A DNA stretch of 64,000 bases from Rhodovibrionaceae bacterium (GCA_028279885.1 JANQMX010000002.1:31194-95193); one strand, 5' to 3'; positions 7,824 through 15,828 are shown, counted from the stretch's first letter. Notes: a model not told the origin generated them from the letters alone. Numbers and translations are program-made.

Positions 7824-9038
7824 TTAGGAAGCCTTGATTGACTCCGCCGCGACCTCCTCGCGCAGCGCCCTGGCTAGCAGCATGGCGATGCCGAGCGCAA
7901 GGACTGCGGCGACGGTGACGCCGGTCCAATCCAGATGCTCGTAGACCAAGCCGAGGGTGAAGGCGCCGAACAGGCCGCCGAGGTAGTAGCTCGATAGATA
8001 GAGGCCGTTGGCGGCGGCGTGGGAGTGGCCGGCCGCGCGCCCGACATAGCCGGCGACGGCGGCCTGGGCGAAGAAGAGGCCGATACCGATCAGCGACAGC
8101 CCGAGCAGCACGACCCAGAGATTACCGAGCCAGACCGCGAAGATGCCGGCGTAGGTCACCGCCGCGCTGAGCCAGAAGCTGTTACGGGCGCCCCATTTCC
8201 GGGCCAGCTTTCCGGCGATGGGCGTGGTGAAGATGGCCGGCAGGAAGACGAAATAGACGAGGCCGAGCAGCAGCGGGTCGAGTTGGAGGCGCGGGCCGAC
8301 CAGCTCGAAGTTCACGTAGGTGAAGAGGCCGACGAAAAGAAACAGGATGACGAAGCCGATCAGAAAGCTGGCCCGCAGCCGCGGGTTGGAGAGATGCGCC
8401 GCCCAGGCCTTGCCCGGCTTCTGTCCCGAAACCGGCCGCTCACCCGAGGAGGGGCCGATCAGCACGAAAGCGATGACGGCACCCAGTAAGTTGAGCGCGG
8501 CGAAGGCGAAGAAGCTGCCGGCGAGCCCGACCGACTCGGCGAGCGAGCCGGCCATCAGGCGGCCGAAGAGATTGCTGGCCACGTTGCCGGTGATGTAGGC
8601 GGCCATGGCGCCGGAGGCGGCGGTGATGCTGCACTGCTCCGAAAGGTAGGTCATGGTCAGGGTGAAGGCCGCCGCCATGAACACGCCCTGCAGGATGCGC
8701 AACATGGCGAAGAGGGCGACGTCGTCGACGATCCCGAGCAGGAAGGTGGGAATGGAGAGCAGCGCCAGGCTGAGCCAGATGCCGCGCTTGCGGTCGATGC
8801 GGTCGGCGAACCAGGCGACGGCCAGTCCCGAGGCTGCCATACCGAGGGTGGAGAGATTGACCGCCACCCCCATGGTCGAGGTGTCGACCTGGTAGGCTTC
8901 GACCAACTGGGGCAGCAGCGCCTGGCTGCCGAAGAGGTCGATCAGGGTCAGGAAGCTGATGATGGCGATGATGGTGCTGCGCCGCAGGGTGTCCTGCAAT
9001 CGGTCACCCTGCAGCGCGCCCTCCACGAAGTACCGCAT
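7824..9038 (-). CDS. MFS transporter (12-TM, YnfM/CynX-like)
   Basis: 404-residue major facilitator with about twelve hydrophobic segments. The loop 2-3 motif is AWFADRIDRKRG, and the opening TM is IIAIISFLTLIDLFGSQALL. The substrate cannot be told from sequence. I prefer the ATG at 9038 (GAGGGAA about 11 bases upstream) over an in-frame TTG at 9044. It probably forms a two-gene operon with the DUF1636 gene. A link to cobalamin/cobalt efflux or uptake is possible from context; the neighbouring hydroxyproline-type genes give an alternative. Confidence 0.82.
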   Translation of the reverse strand: MRYFVEGALQGDRLQDTLRRSTIIAIISFLTLIDLFGSQALLPQLVEAYQVDTSTMGVAVNLSTLGMAASGLAVAWFADRIDRKRGIWLSLALLSIPTFLLGIVDDVALFAMLRILQGVFMAAAFTLTMTYLSEQCSITAASGAMAAYITGNVASNLFGRLMAGSLAESVGLAGSFFAFAALNLLGAVIAFVLIGPSSGERPVSGQKPGKAWAAHLSNPRLRASFLIGFVILFLFVGLFTYVNFELVGPRLQLDPLLLGLVYFVFLPAIFTTPIAGKLARKWGARNSFWLSAAVTYAGIFAVWLGNLWVVLLGLSLIGIGLFFAQAAVAGYVGRAAGHSHAAANGLYLSSYYLGGLFGAFTLGLVYEHLDWTGVTVAAVLALGIAMLLARALREEVAAESIKAS

Positions 9039-9124
9039 TCCCAAGCTTCCCTCTTCGCTGCGGCGTCCAGCGGCCGCGCCTGCTCGCTATGTAGTACGAT
9101 TTCGCGACGGCGGCATGTCGGCCG

Positions 9125-9149
9125 TCGAAAGATCCCTGGGATCTTTCGA
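9125..9149. terminator. Perfect 11-bp inverted repeat next to the racemase stop
   Basis: TCGAAAGATCC - CTG - GGATCTTTCGA is a perfect 11-bp stem with a 3-base loop that begins immediately after the stop codon (9150-9152) of the leftward racemase gene. There is no U-tract. It may be a 3'-end stabiliser or a rho-assisted terminator, or an operator for the MFS gene whose start is about 90 bases further left. Confidence 0.5.
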
Positions 9150-10187
9150 TCACGCCCGATCACTATGGGGCCAGGTATCGCTCAGGCGGTAGCCGCCCGG
9201 CCAGGGGTCCTCTGGGTCGAGGTAGTGCTGCGTGCTGCCGGTCAGCCAGGCGCGGCCGGTGATGGAGGGCACGATGGCCGGCTGGCCGGCGACCGTGGTC
9301 TCCGCTTCGATGCGGCAATCGAAGACGGAGTCGATAATCGAAACGCCGCGGAAGCGCTCGCCCACCGCAAGCGCGCCGCGCGCGTGCAGCACCGCCATGC
9401 GGGCGCTGCAGCCTGTGCCGGTCGGGCTGCGGTCGATCTTGCCCGGGCGCACCGTCACTGCGTTGCGGCCGGTCTTGATGCCCTCGACCTCCTCGACCTT
9501 GGCGGCGATCTGGCAGAAGGAGATGTGCGACCAGTCCGGGTTCTCCGGGTGGCGGAAGCCGAGCTGCTCGTTGGCGGCGGCGGTGATGCGCACGCCGATC
9601 TCAGCCAGCGCGCGGGCCTCGTCGGCGGTCAATGCGAAGCCGAGATCCTCGGCCGAGACGATGACGAAGCTGTCTCCGCCGTAAGCGGTGTCGGCCTTGA
9701 GCGTGCCGAGACCCTCGACCTCCAGCACGGCGTCGAGCTGTGCGGCGAAGGAGGGCAGGTTGCGCACGGTGACCGCCTCGACCTTGCCACCGCGGCAGCG
9801 GGCGCGCGCCTCGATCAGGCCGCCCGGCGCCTCCAGGGTCAGGACTGTCTCCGGCTCCTGCATCGGCAGGATACCGGTCTCCAGCAGCACGGTGGAGACG
9901 CAGATGCTGTTGGAGCCGGACATGGGTGGCGTGTCCGCCGGCTCCATGATGATGAAGCCCATCTGGGCCTCGGGATGTTTGGGCGGGACCAGCAGGTTCA
10001 CGTGGCGGAAGACGCCGCCGCGCGGCTCGTTGAGCACGAAGCGGCGCAGCGTCTCATCCCGGGCAATGAAGCGCGACTGTTCCCACAGGGTCTCGCCCGG
10101 CGGCGGCGCCACGCCCCCGACGATGACATCGCCGACCTCGCCCTCGGCATGGCAGCCGACGATGTGAACGATGCGGCTGGAGCGCAT
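9150..10187 (-). CDS. Proline racemase-family enzyme (hydroxyproline epimerase or trans-3-hydroxyproline dehydratase)
   Basis: 345 residues, full length for the proline racemase family. Members use two active-site thiols for epimerisation or dehydration of proline derivatives. The second site is intact ([11 protein letters not shown], Cys260). The first, normally MCGH, reads MSGSN, so Ser90 replaces Cys. Ser-Cys members occur in the family and have been linked to hydroxyproline epimerase or trans-3-hydroxyproline dehydratase activity, so the exact reaction stays open. The start codon follows AGGGGG. Divergent from a GntR regulator, with an amino-acid ABC transporter beyond it, which supports hydroxyproline catabolism. 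Confidence 0.85.
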   Translation of the reverse strand: MRSSRIVHIVGCHAEGEVGDVIVGGVAPPPGETLWEQSRFIARDETLRRFVLNEPRGGVFRHVNLLVPPKHPEAQMGFIIMEPADTPPMSGSNSICVSTVLLETGILPMQEPETVLTLEAPGGLIEARARCRGGKVEAVTVRNLPSFAAQLDAVLEVEGLGTLKADTAYGGDSFVIVSAEDLGFALTADEARALAEIGVRITAAANEQLGFRHPENPDWSHISFCQIAAKVEEVEGIKTGRNAVTVRPGKIDRSPTGTGCSARMAVLHARGALAVGERFRGVSIIDSVFDCRIEAETTVAGQPAIVPSITGRAWLTGSTQHYLDPEDPWPGGYRLSDTWPHSDRA

Positions 10188-10253
10188 GGCTACCCCCTGT
10201 TGCTGAAGCCGAGCGGCCGGTTTCCGATTTGCGTGCAGGCAGTAGCTGGAGTA

Positions 10254-10273
10254 GTACGCAGGCTGTATGCAAA
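10254..10273 (+). promoter_or_regulatory. Candidate GntR operator in the racemase/gntR divergent region
   Basis: Two half-sites, GTACGCA (10254-10260) and GTATGCA (10265-10271), start 11 bases apart, one helical turn, followed by AAA. A related 20-bp sequence (14 of 20 identical) lies in the promoter of the amino-acid binding protein gene at 14469-14488 on the other strand. Operator function is inferred. Confidence 0.45.
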
Positions 10274-10306
10274 ATCAAGCAAGCCCTGCATTCAGAAAGG
10301 CTCTAA

Positions 10307-11032
10307 ATGCCTAGGAAGCAGGTGAGTGACCAGCCAGACAGGAAGCCCTCGCGGGGCGGCGGCGCGCTGCGCATCTACGAAGGCCTGCGCCACGATATCC
10401 TGACCATGGCCTTGCCGCCGGGTGAGCTGCTCGACGAGGTGACGATCGCCTCGCGCTATGCGGTTTCCCGCTCGCCGGTGCGGGAGGCGCTCATCCGCCT
10501 TACCGCGGAAGGGCTGGTGAAGACCCTGCCGAACAAGAGCGCCATGGTCGCCTCTCTCAACATCGAGGAGTTTCCCGCCTACCTGGATGCGCTCGATCTG
10601 ATGCAGCGGGTCACCACCCGTCTCGCCGCCAGCCTGCGCAGCGAGGACGATCTGGTGCGCATCAAGCGGGAGCAGGCGGCCTTCGAGCGCGCGCTGGCCA
10701 AGCATGACGCGCTGGCCATGATCGAGACCAATCGAAACTTCCACATCGCCATCAGCGAGGCTGGCAAGAACCGGCACTTCACCATGCTCTACGCGCGCCT
10801 GCTGGACGAAGGCCGGCGCATGCTGCGTCTCTATTTTTTCTCATTGGGCGACAGCCTGCCGCCGGAGCTGGAGTCAGAGCATCGCAAGATCATCGACGCC
10901 ATCGAGGCGCAGGATGCCGATCTCGCCGAGCGCCTGGCGCATGAGCATGCCATGCAGGTGGGGGAGCGCTTCCTGGCCTACCTCGGCACCCGCCGCACGG
11001 CCGACGTGAAGCTCGGCGCGGGCGAGTTATAG
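10307..11032 (+). CDS. GntR-family regulator, FCD (FadR) subfamily
   Basis: 241-residue repressor. An N-terminal winged helix (residues about 20-85; YEGLRHDILTMALPPGELLD and SRSPVREALIRLTAEGLV) is joined to an FCD ligand domain (about 95-225). The ligand domain shows its metal-binding pattern: NRNFHIAI, SEHRKIIDAIE and HEHAMQ. FCD regulators sense small organic acids or amino-acid derivatives. Start ATG at 10307 follows AAAGG. It is divergent from the racemase and upstream of a convergent amino-acid ABC operon. The related motif in both promoters suggests it controls both, possibly with a proline derivative as ligand (inference). Confidence 0.9.
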   Translation: MPRKQVSDQPDRKPSRGGGALRIYEGLRHDILTMALPPGELLDEVTIASRYAVSRSPVREALIRLTAEGLVKTLPNKSAMVASLNIEEFPAYLDALDLMQRVTTRLAASLRSEDDLVRIKREQAAFERALAKHDALAMIETNRNFHIAISEAGKNRHFTMLYARLLDEGRRMLRLYFFSLGDSLPPELESEHRKIIDAIEAQDADLAERLAHEHAMQVGERFLAYLGTRRTADVKLGAGEL

Positions 11033-11054
11033 CCCTGACGTTGCAGCACTACAG

Positions 11055-11365
11055 ACTGTCATCCCGGTCTTGAGCCGGGATCCATTTATCGGCCCGCGCG
11101 AACCGTTCGACCGTCTGCGCCTGGCCCCGCCATGGACCCCGGCTCGCGGCCTTCGCTTGCGCGAAGCCCTTGGCCGGGGTGACGAGAGGAGGTGAAATCG
11201 CTGACGCGAAGCTCGGTGCGCATTTACCCTCCCTCGTCACCCCGGAGGAGCCTCGCGAGAGGCGACATCCGGGGTCCATCTATCGGTCTGCGCGGACCCC
11301 AACATGGTTCCCGGCTCACGGCCTTCGCTGACGCGAAGCCCGCGTCCGGGATGACGAGCGGAGGG
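11055..11365. repeat. Two adjacent copies of a dispersed palindromic repeat
   Basis: No credible gene lies between gntR and the ABC ATPase (11033-11399). Copy 1 (about 11059-11190) starts TGTCATCCCGG and ends GGCCGGGGTGACGAGAGG. Copy 2 (about 11230-11365) starts CTCGTCACCCCGG and ends GGGATGACGAGCGG. Both contain internal GATCCAT(T/C)TATCGG-like and CCCGGCTC(G/A)CGGCCTTCGC blocks and fold on themselves. The same family appears at about 62290-62450, and looser relatives occur near 55084 and 63875. Confidence 0.6.
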
Positions 11366-11399
11366 GCGGTGCGGTCGAGGGTGACAGTCCGAAATGGCG

Positions 11400-12122
11400 C
11401 TAGCGCACCTTGGCGAGGAAGCGCTTGGTCTTCTCCGAGTGCGGCGCGCCGAAGATCTGATCGGGCGGGCCGATCTCCTCGACCTGGCCTTCGTCGAAAT
11501 AGGCGACCTTGTCGGAGACGTCCCGGGCGAAGCCCATCTCGTGAGTGACCACGATCATGGTCATGCCCTCCTCGGCCAGGAGGCGGATGGTGTCGAGTAC
11601 CTCGCCCACCAGTTCGGGATCGAGCGCCGAGGTCGCCTCGTCGAACAGCATGTAGTCCGGTTCCATCGCCAGCGCCCGTGCGATGGCCAGGCGCTGCTGC
11701 TGCCCGCCGGAAAGCTTGGAGGGATAGACCTCGAGCTTGTCGCCGAGGCCGACATGAACGAGCTGCTTCTCCGCCACCGCGCGGGAGTCCGCCTTGCTCA
11801 GTCCTCTGACGATGCGCGGCGCCAGCGCGACGTTCTCCAAGGCGGTCAGGTGGGGAAAGGCGTTCCACTGCTGGAAGACCATGCCGAGCCGCTGGCGCAG
11901 CTTGTTGAGATCGGTGCCGCGGGCGTGCACGTCGATGCCGTCGACCTCGATCTTGCCGCCCTGGATGGTCTCGAGGCCATTGACGCAGTAGAGCAGGGTG
12001 GATTTGCCGGAGCCGCTGGCGCCGATGATGCTGATGACCTCGCCCCTGCGGACGGTCAGGTTGATGCCCCTCAGCACCTCCAGATTGCCGTAGCTCTTCT
12101 GCAGGTCGGTGATCTCAATCAT
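11400..12122 (-). CDS. Polar amino-acid ABC transporter ATP-binding protein (GlnQ/HisP-type)
   Basis: 240-residue ABC ATPase of the polar amino-acid class. It has Walker A GASGSGKST, signature LSGGQQQRLAIARALAM, Walker B YMLFDEATSALDPE and the H-loop VVTHEMGFARDVSD. The Q-loop region MVFQQWNAFPHLTALENV is typical. Last gene of a four-gene operon (binding protein, two permeases, ATPase), overlapping the preceding permease by eight bases. Specificity cannot be read from this subunit. Confidence 0.93.
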   Translation of the reverse strand: MIEITDLQKSYGNLEVLRGINLTVRRGEVISIIGASGSGKSTLLYCVNGLETIQGGKIEVDGIDVHARGTDLNKLRQRLGMVFQQWNAFPHLTALENVALAPRIVRGLSKADSRAVAEKQLVHVGLGDKLEVYPSKLSGGQQQRLAIARALAMEPDYMLFDEATSALDPELVGEVLDTIRLLAEEGMTMIVVTHEMGFARDVSDKVAYFDEGQVEEIGPPDQIFGAPHSEKTKRFLAKVR

Positions 12123-12783
12123 GTTGCCACCTGCGTTCGAGGTGCTCCGTCAGCCGGGCGATCGGGAAGGAGAGCGCGAAGTAGAACAGCCCGGCAATGC
12201 CGAGAATCAGGAAGGGCTGCTGGGTGCGGGTGATCATCTCCTGGGAAACCTGCATCAGCTCGCCGGCCTTGAGCACCGAGACCAGCGCCGAGTCCTTGAG
12301 CACGCCCAGCGCGACCCCGGTCCAGGAGGGCAGCACGGCCCGCAGGCCGATGGGCAGGACCACATAGCGTAGGTCCTGCCAGTAGCTCATGCCGAGCGAG
12401 CGGCCGGCCCAGCGGGTGGTCTTGGGCACAGCCTCGATGCCGGCGCGGGCGACCTGGGCGACCAGGGCGCTGCAGTACATCATCAGCACCAGGGTGCCGG
12501 CCTCGGCGGCATCCAGCGGGAAGCCGATGATCGGGAAGAAGTTGACGAAGAGCACCAGCTGAACGATCGGCGGCACGCTGCGGAAGATGTCGAGCACCCA
12601 GCCCAGGGTAATGGCGCCGACCCGCCCGCCGATCGACAGTAGCCACCCGAACAGCCCACCCAGGATGGTGCCGCCGACGATGGCGAGCGAGGAGATGATC
12701 AGGGTCAGCTTGGCCCCTTCGGCCAGGATCAGCAGATCCCGCTCGGTGAACTCGAAGAAGAACTGGACGCCGCCGCTTCCCAT
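12115..12783 (-). CDS. Polar amino-acid ABC transporter permease 2
   Basis: 222-residue His/Glu/Gln/Arg/opine-family permease with about five transmembrane helices. The N-terminal helix begins LTLIISSLAIVGGTILGG, and the cytoplasmic ATPase-contact loop is GIEAVPKTTRWAGRSLGMS...YVVLPIGLRAVLPS (the EAA-like loop). It pairs with the permease encoded ten bases upstream to make a heterodimeric membrane channel. Confidence 0.9.
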   Translation of the reverse strand: MGSGGVQFFFEFTERDLLILAEGAKLTLIISSLAIVGGTILGGLFGWLLSIGGRVGAITLGWVLDIFRSVPPIVQLVLFVNFFPIIGFPLDAAEAGTLVLMMYCSALVAQVARAGIEAVPKTTRWAGRSLGMSYWQDLRYVVLPIGLRAVLPSWTGVALGVLKDSALVSVLKAGELMQVSQEMITRTQQPFLILGIAGLFYFALSFPIARLTEHLERRWQHD

Positions 12784-12793
12784 CGCCCCGGCC

Positions 12794-13453
12794 TCAGTAG
12801 CGGAACAGGCGCCAGGCGATCAGGCGCGAGCTGAGGATGATGATCTTGACGATCACGTAGTAGATCACCGCGGTGACCAGGAAGAACTCGAAGAGGCGGA
12901 AGCTGCGGAAGGCCTGCCGCTGGGTCTCGCCCGCCAGTTCGTGGAAGCCGACCAGCATGCCGAGCGAGCTGATCAGTACGGCCCAGACCATCTGGTTGGT
13001 CATGGGGTAATAGACGATGCGAAGGACCTGCGGGATGATGATACGGATATAGGCCTGGGTCGCCGTCATGCCGAGCGAGCGGGCCGCCTTCATCTGCGTG
13101 TCCGGGATGGCGGCGAAGCCGCCGCGGAAGCTTTCGGCGAGATAGCCGGCGTTGTTGAAGGCCATGCCGCAGAGCACGACCATGTAGGGTGTCAGGTGGA
13201 TGCCGTAGGCACCGAGCCCGAAGCTGAAGAAGAAGAGCTGCAGAAGCGCCGGCGTGTTGCGGGCGATCTCGATCCAGCCGATGGCGAACCAGGCGATCGC
13301 CGGATTGCCCGACATGCGGATGAGGGCGAGGCCGAGCCCCAGCGCAATGCCGATCACCATGGAGAGCGCCGACACCTCGAGGGTGATCAGGCCGGCCTCC
13401 AGCAGATCGGGGAGCCTGTTGAAGACCGGTCGCCAGTGAAAGGTATATTCCAA
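12794..13453 (-). CDS. Polar amino-acid ABC transporter permease 1
   Basis: 219-residue permease of the same family as its neighbour. TM segments start at LITLEVSALSMVIGIALGLG. The substrate-side motif WIEIARNTPALLQLFF is family-typical, and the EAA-like loop is DTQMKAARSLGMTATQAYIR with IIIPQVLRIVYY after it. The start appears to be TTG at 13451-13453 (reading MEYTFHW); no ATG is better placed. It is separated from the binding-protein gene by a strong stem-loop. Confidence 0.88.
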   Translation of the reverse strand: MEYTFHWRPVFNRLPDLLEAGLITLEVSALSMVIGIALGLGLALIRMSGNPAIAWFAIGWIEIARNTPALLQLFFFSFGLGAYGIHLTPYMVVLCGMAFNNAGYLAESFRGGFAAIPDTQMKAARSLGMTATQAYIRIIIPQVLRIVYYPMTNQMVWAVLISSLGMLVGFHELAGETQRQAFRSFRLFEFFLVTAVIYYVIVKIIILSSRLIAWRLFRY

Positions 13454-13505
13454 CGCGCCCTGCCCGACTCAGCTCGCAGCCGGCGAGAGCGCCGGCGCGA
13501 AGACG

Positions 13506-13545
13506 GACCGCCCCCGACCCAAGGTTAGCGCGGTCGGGGGCGGTC
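13506..13545. terminator. 14-bp stem-loop between binding-protein and permease genes
   Basis: GACCGCCCCCGACC (13506-13519) and GGTCGGGGGCGGTC (13532-13545) form a perfect 14-bp GC-rich stem with a 12-base loop in the operon's intergenic gap. There is no U-run on the transcribed (minus) strand. Such elements commonly attenuate or stabilise the upstream mRNA so that more binding protein than permease is made; that role is inferred here. Confidence 0.65.
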
Positions 13546-13576
13546 GAACTTCAGACTATCACGGAAGCGCCGTGGG

Positions 13577-14392
13577 TCAGTACATGACGCCTGGGATTCT
13601 CAGGTCGGGCGCCTCGCCGCCGACGAACTGCCCCCAAAGCTCCTGGTAGCGGCCCGAGCGCACCTGGTGAGTGATGAAGAGGTTGAGGTAGTTGAGCCAG
13701 CCGAAGTCTTTCCGCGGGCCGACCACGGAGGTGTAGTCGGTGGTCCAGGGCATGCGCGGACCGGCGATGACGTTCTCGTACTGATCGGTGATCGGCTTCA
13801 CCGCCGTGTTGGTGGTGATGCCGGCGTCGATCTTGCCCTGGGCGACGGCGAGGAAGACTTCGTTCTCGCTCTGAAAGCCCTGGTAGAGGTCTTCGGTGCC
13901 CCATTCCTTGGCGTACTTGAGGAACTCGATCTCCGGTACTGTGCCGACGGCAGCACCGACGCGCTTACCCTTCATGTCCTCGAAGGTTGCGATGCCGGAG
14001 TCCCGGGTGACCACCGCCTGCGCGTAGTAGATGGCGTAGGGGATGGTGAAGCCGACCGTCTTGGCCCGCTCCAGGGTGTCGGAGGTGGCACCGAAAACCA
14101 CGTCGGCTCGATTGGTGACGATGACCGGCAGGCGCTCGGCCCAGGTCAGCGGCAGGATCTCGTAGTCGACCTCCATGGCCGCCGCCAGGTCCTTGCAGTA
14201 TTCCACATCGAAGCCGGCCGGCTCGTTGTTGGCATCGCGAAAGCCGATCGGCGGGAAATCCAGAACCACGCCGCAGCGGACTTTGCCCGCGTTGATCACG
14301 TCGTCCAGCTTGTCGGCCTTGGCGCTCTCTACCTCGCCGAGCGCGAACAAGCCGATCACGGCGCTTGCCAGTAATGCAGTCCCGATTTTCAT
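13577..14392 (-). CDS. Periplasmic amino-acid binding protein of the ABC transporter
   Basis: 271-residue SBP_bac_3 (family 3) solute-binding protein. It has an N-terminal signal peptide (MKIGTALLASAVIGLFALGE, cleavage near AKA), then GKVRCGVVLDFPPIGFRDAN and the family pattern GFDVEYCKDLAAAM. The ligand-site region WAERLPVIVTNRADVVFGA is also typical. ATG at 14392 follows GGGAGG with seven bases spacing. First gene of the operon. The ligand is probably an amino acid; proline or hydroxyproline is suggested only by the adjacent racemase and the related operator-like motif. Confidence 0.92.
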   Translation of the reverse strand: MKIGTALLASAVIGLFALGEVESAKADKLDDVINAGKVRCGVVLDFPPIGFRDANNEPAGFDVEYCKDLAAAMEVDYEILPLTWAERLPVIVTNRADVVFGATSDTLERAKTVGFTIPYAIYYAQAVVTRDSGIATFEDMKGKRVGAAVGTVPEIEFLKYAKEWGTEDLYQGFQSENEVFLAVAQGKIDAGITTNTAVKPITDQYENVIAGPRMPWTTDYTSVVGPRKDFGWLNYLNLFITHQVRSGRYQELWGQFVGGEAPDLRIPGVMY

Positions 14393-14468
14393 GATTTGGC
14401 CTCCCTGCATGAGCCTCTTGCGATGCGATCGAAGCAGCGGATCGCATCCGGTCGCAGGAGGATAGAAC

Positions 14469-14489
14469 TTTACATACAATCTGTCGACA
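14469..14489 (-). promoter_or_regulatory. Candidate GntR operator upstream of the binding protein gene
   Basis: On the minus strand GTCGACAGATTGTATGTAAA lies about 77-96 bases upstream of the binding-protein start. Its half-sites begin 11 bases apart, and it matches the gntR-promoter motif at 10254-10273 at 14 of 20 positions, including TGTATG-AAA. The rest of the 250-base gap (14393-14642) shows no gene. Confidence 0.42.
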
Positions 14490-14642
14490 AAACCGGTATG
14501 CGCGCCAAGCCTGTCGGGGGCGCATGGCTGGCACCGCAACTGCAGCGCTCAGCAAAGCGAGGACGGGCTGCTTGCCGTGGGGTGCTTCTGCTCTTAAGCC
14601 GGAAAGCTGCGTTCATCGAAAAACGCCGGAGTGATTGCCCTC

Positions 14643-14915
14643 ATGATGGAGTTCCTCGCCGGCCCGGCGCTCTTCGACTTGGTTATCGCCGTCCTCGTCC
14701 TGGAAGCCCTGCTGCTGCTCGCTTGGCGCAGCCTGAGGGGCGGTGGCGTGCCGCTGGCCGATCTGCTGCCGCCGGTGCTCTCAGGTCTCTTCCTGCTGTT
14801 GGCCTTCCGCATCTGGGTCGGTGAAGGGGCTTGGCTCTGGGTTGCCTTGTGCCTTCTGGCCGCCTTGGCGGCACACCTTTTCGACCTGCGCCGCCGCTGG
14901 CGAACCCAGGACTAG
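14643..14915 (+). CDS. Small membrane protein, unknown function
   Basis: About 90 residues with three predicted membrane helices (FDLVIAVLVLEALLLLAW; ADLLPPVLSGLFLLLAFRIW; WLWVALCLLAALAAHLF) and a basic C-terminal tail (DLRRRWRTQD). ATG at 14643 (or 14646) has GGAG about eleven bases upstream; a GTG at 14631 is also possible. I do not recognise a named family. It is convergent with the LuxR-type regulator gene and stands alone otherwise. Confidence 0.6.
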   Translation: MMEFLAGPALFDLVIAVLVLEALLLLAWRSLRGGGVPLADLLPPVLSGLFLLLAFRIWVGEGAWLWVALCLLAALAAHLFDLRRRWRTQD

Positions 14916-14932
14916 CATCCGAAAGGTCTGTT

Positions 14933-15598
14933 TTAGTCCTCGTCGTTGTCCGTCTGGAATGGCGCCATGTAGCTCGGCGAGGAATAGTAGAAGGCGATGG
15001 CCTGCGCCCGGCTGTTGACCGAGAGCTTCTCGAAGATGCTGCGCAGGTGGAACTTCACCGTGTTCACCGAGATCGAGAGCTCGCGCGCCAGCTGTTTGTT
15101 GCTGTAGCCCTTGGCCAGCATGCCCATCAGGATGCGCTCCCGTTGGGTCAGGGTGTCCATCGGGTCCCGCTTCAAGGTGCGCACGTCCAGGAAGGGGAAG
15201 ACCATCCGGCCGGCGGCAACCTCGGCGACGATGTCGAGCAGGCGTTCCGGCGGCTCGCTGCGATCGCAGAAGCCGGCCGCCCCGGCGGCCATGGCGCGGC
15301 GCGCGACCTCTGCCTGGGGGTCGTGGGAATAGACCACCATGCGCGGCGGCGTGTCCTTCGCGCGCAGCATCTCCAAGAGCCGCTCGCCGCCCAGGTTCGG
15401 CAGGGTCCAATCGATGATGCCGACCGCGACGCTGGTTCTCAGGACCAGCTCGAGGAAGCCCTCCGCCGTCTTGGCCGTCGCCACCAGGCTGAAGCGCGGA
15501 TCGCGTTCCAGGAACTCGGAAAGGGCGCCCAGCATCAAGGGATTGCTGTCGGCCAATGCCACGTTCACTGCAGCACGGGCTCTCGTCGCGTCGCTCAT
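14933..15598 (-). CDS. LuxR/NarL-type response regulator
   Basis: 221 residues: a receiver-like domain (about 12-130) and a C-terminal LuxR/GerE helix-turn-helix (about 150-210: LTQRERILMGMLAKGYSNKQ, then LSISVNTVKFHLRSIFEKL). The phosphoacceptor region reads VGIIDWTLPNLGG, with Asp in the usual position. The acidic pocket is weak (VALADSN), so phosphorylation is not certain. ATG at 15598 is chosen because upstream codons run into the palindrome-containing promoter. It is divergent from the serine-cycle operon and is a strong candidate to regulate it. No histidine kinase is nearby. Confidence 0.88.
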   Translation of the reverse strand: MSDATRARAAVNVALADSNPLMLGALSEFLERDPRFSLVATAKTAEGFLELVLRTSVAVGIIDWTLPNLGGERLLEMLRAKDTPPRMVVYSHDPQAEVARRAMAAGAAGFCDRSEPPERLLDIVAEVAAGRMVFPFLDVRTLKRDPMDTLTQRERILMGMLAKGYSNKQLARELSISVNTVKFHLRSIFEKLSVNSRAQAIAFYYSSPSYMAPFQTDNDED

Positions 15599-15625
15599 AA
15601 CGCCAGTCTCATTGCGGCCTTTCAC

Positions 15626-15640
15626 CCACCCAATGGGTGG
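15626..15640. promoter_or_regulatory. Inverted repeat 1 (CCACCC-AAT-GGGTGG), candidate LuxR operator
   Basis: Six-base perfect arms with a three-base spacer, 28 bases upstream of the luxR-type start codon. It shares its half-site (GGGTGG/CCACCC) with a second palindrome 36 bases to the right. Position suggests autoregulation. Confidence 0.5.
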
Positions 15641-15676
15641 TACTCTAGCACGCTGCACTGCAAAAACAATACATAA

Positions 15677-15696
15677 GGGTGGGAAAATACCCACCC
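15677..15696. promoter_or_regulatory. Inverted repeat 2 (GGGTGGG-AAAATA-CCCACCC), candidate LuxR operator
   Basis: Perfect 7-bp arms with an AT-rich six-base spacer: a 20-bp dyad of the size GerE-type dimers bind. It lies about 130 bases before sgaA in the 230-base divergent region with the luxR-type gene. It shares half-sites with repeat 1. Confidence 0.55.
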
Positions 15697-15828
15697 ATAA
15701 AGATACTCGAAGGTAGGAGTTCTGGGTGTTGTGCCCTTGATGGTTTCCATGTGATCTGGAGGCAAGGCGGCAAGGTTCCAAAGACCACGCCAAATCGCGC
15801 CAACGCGCAGCTCAGGAGGAAAGCCCAG

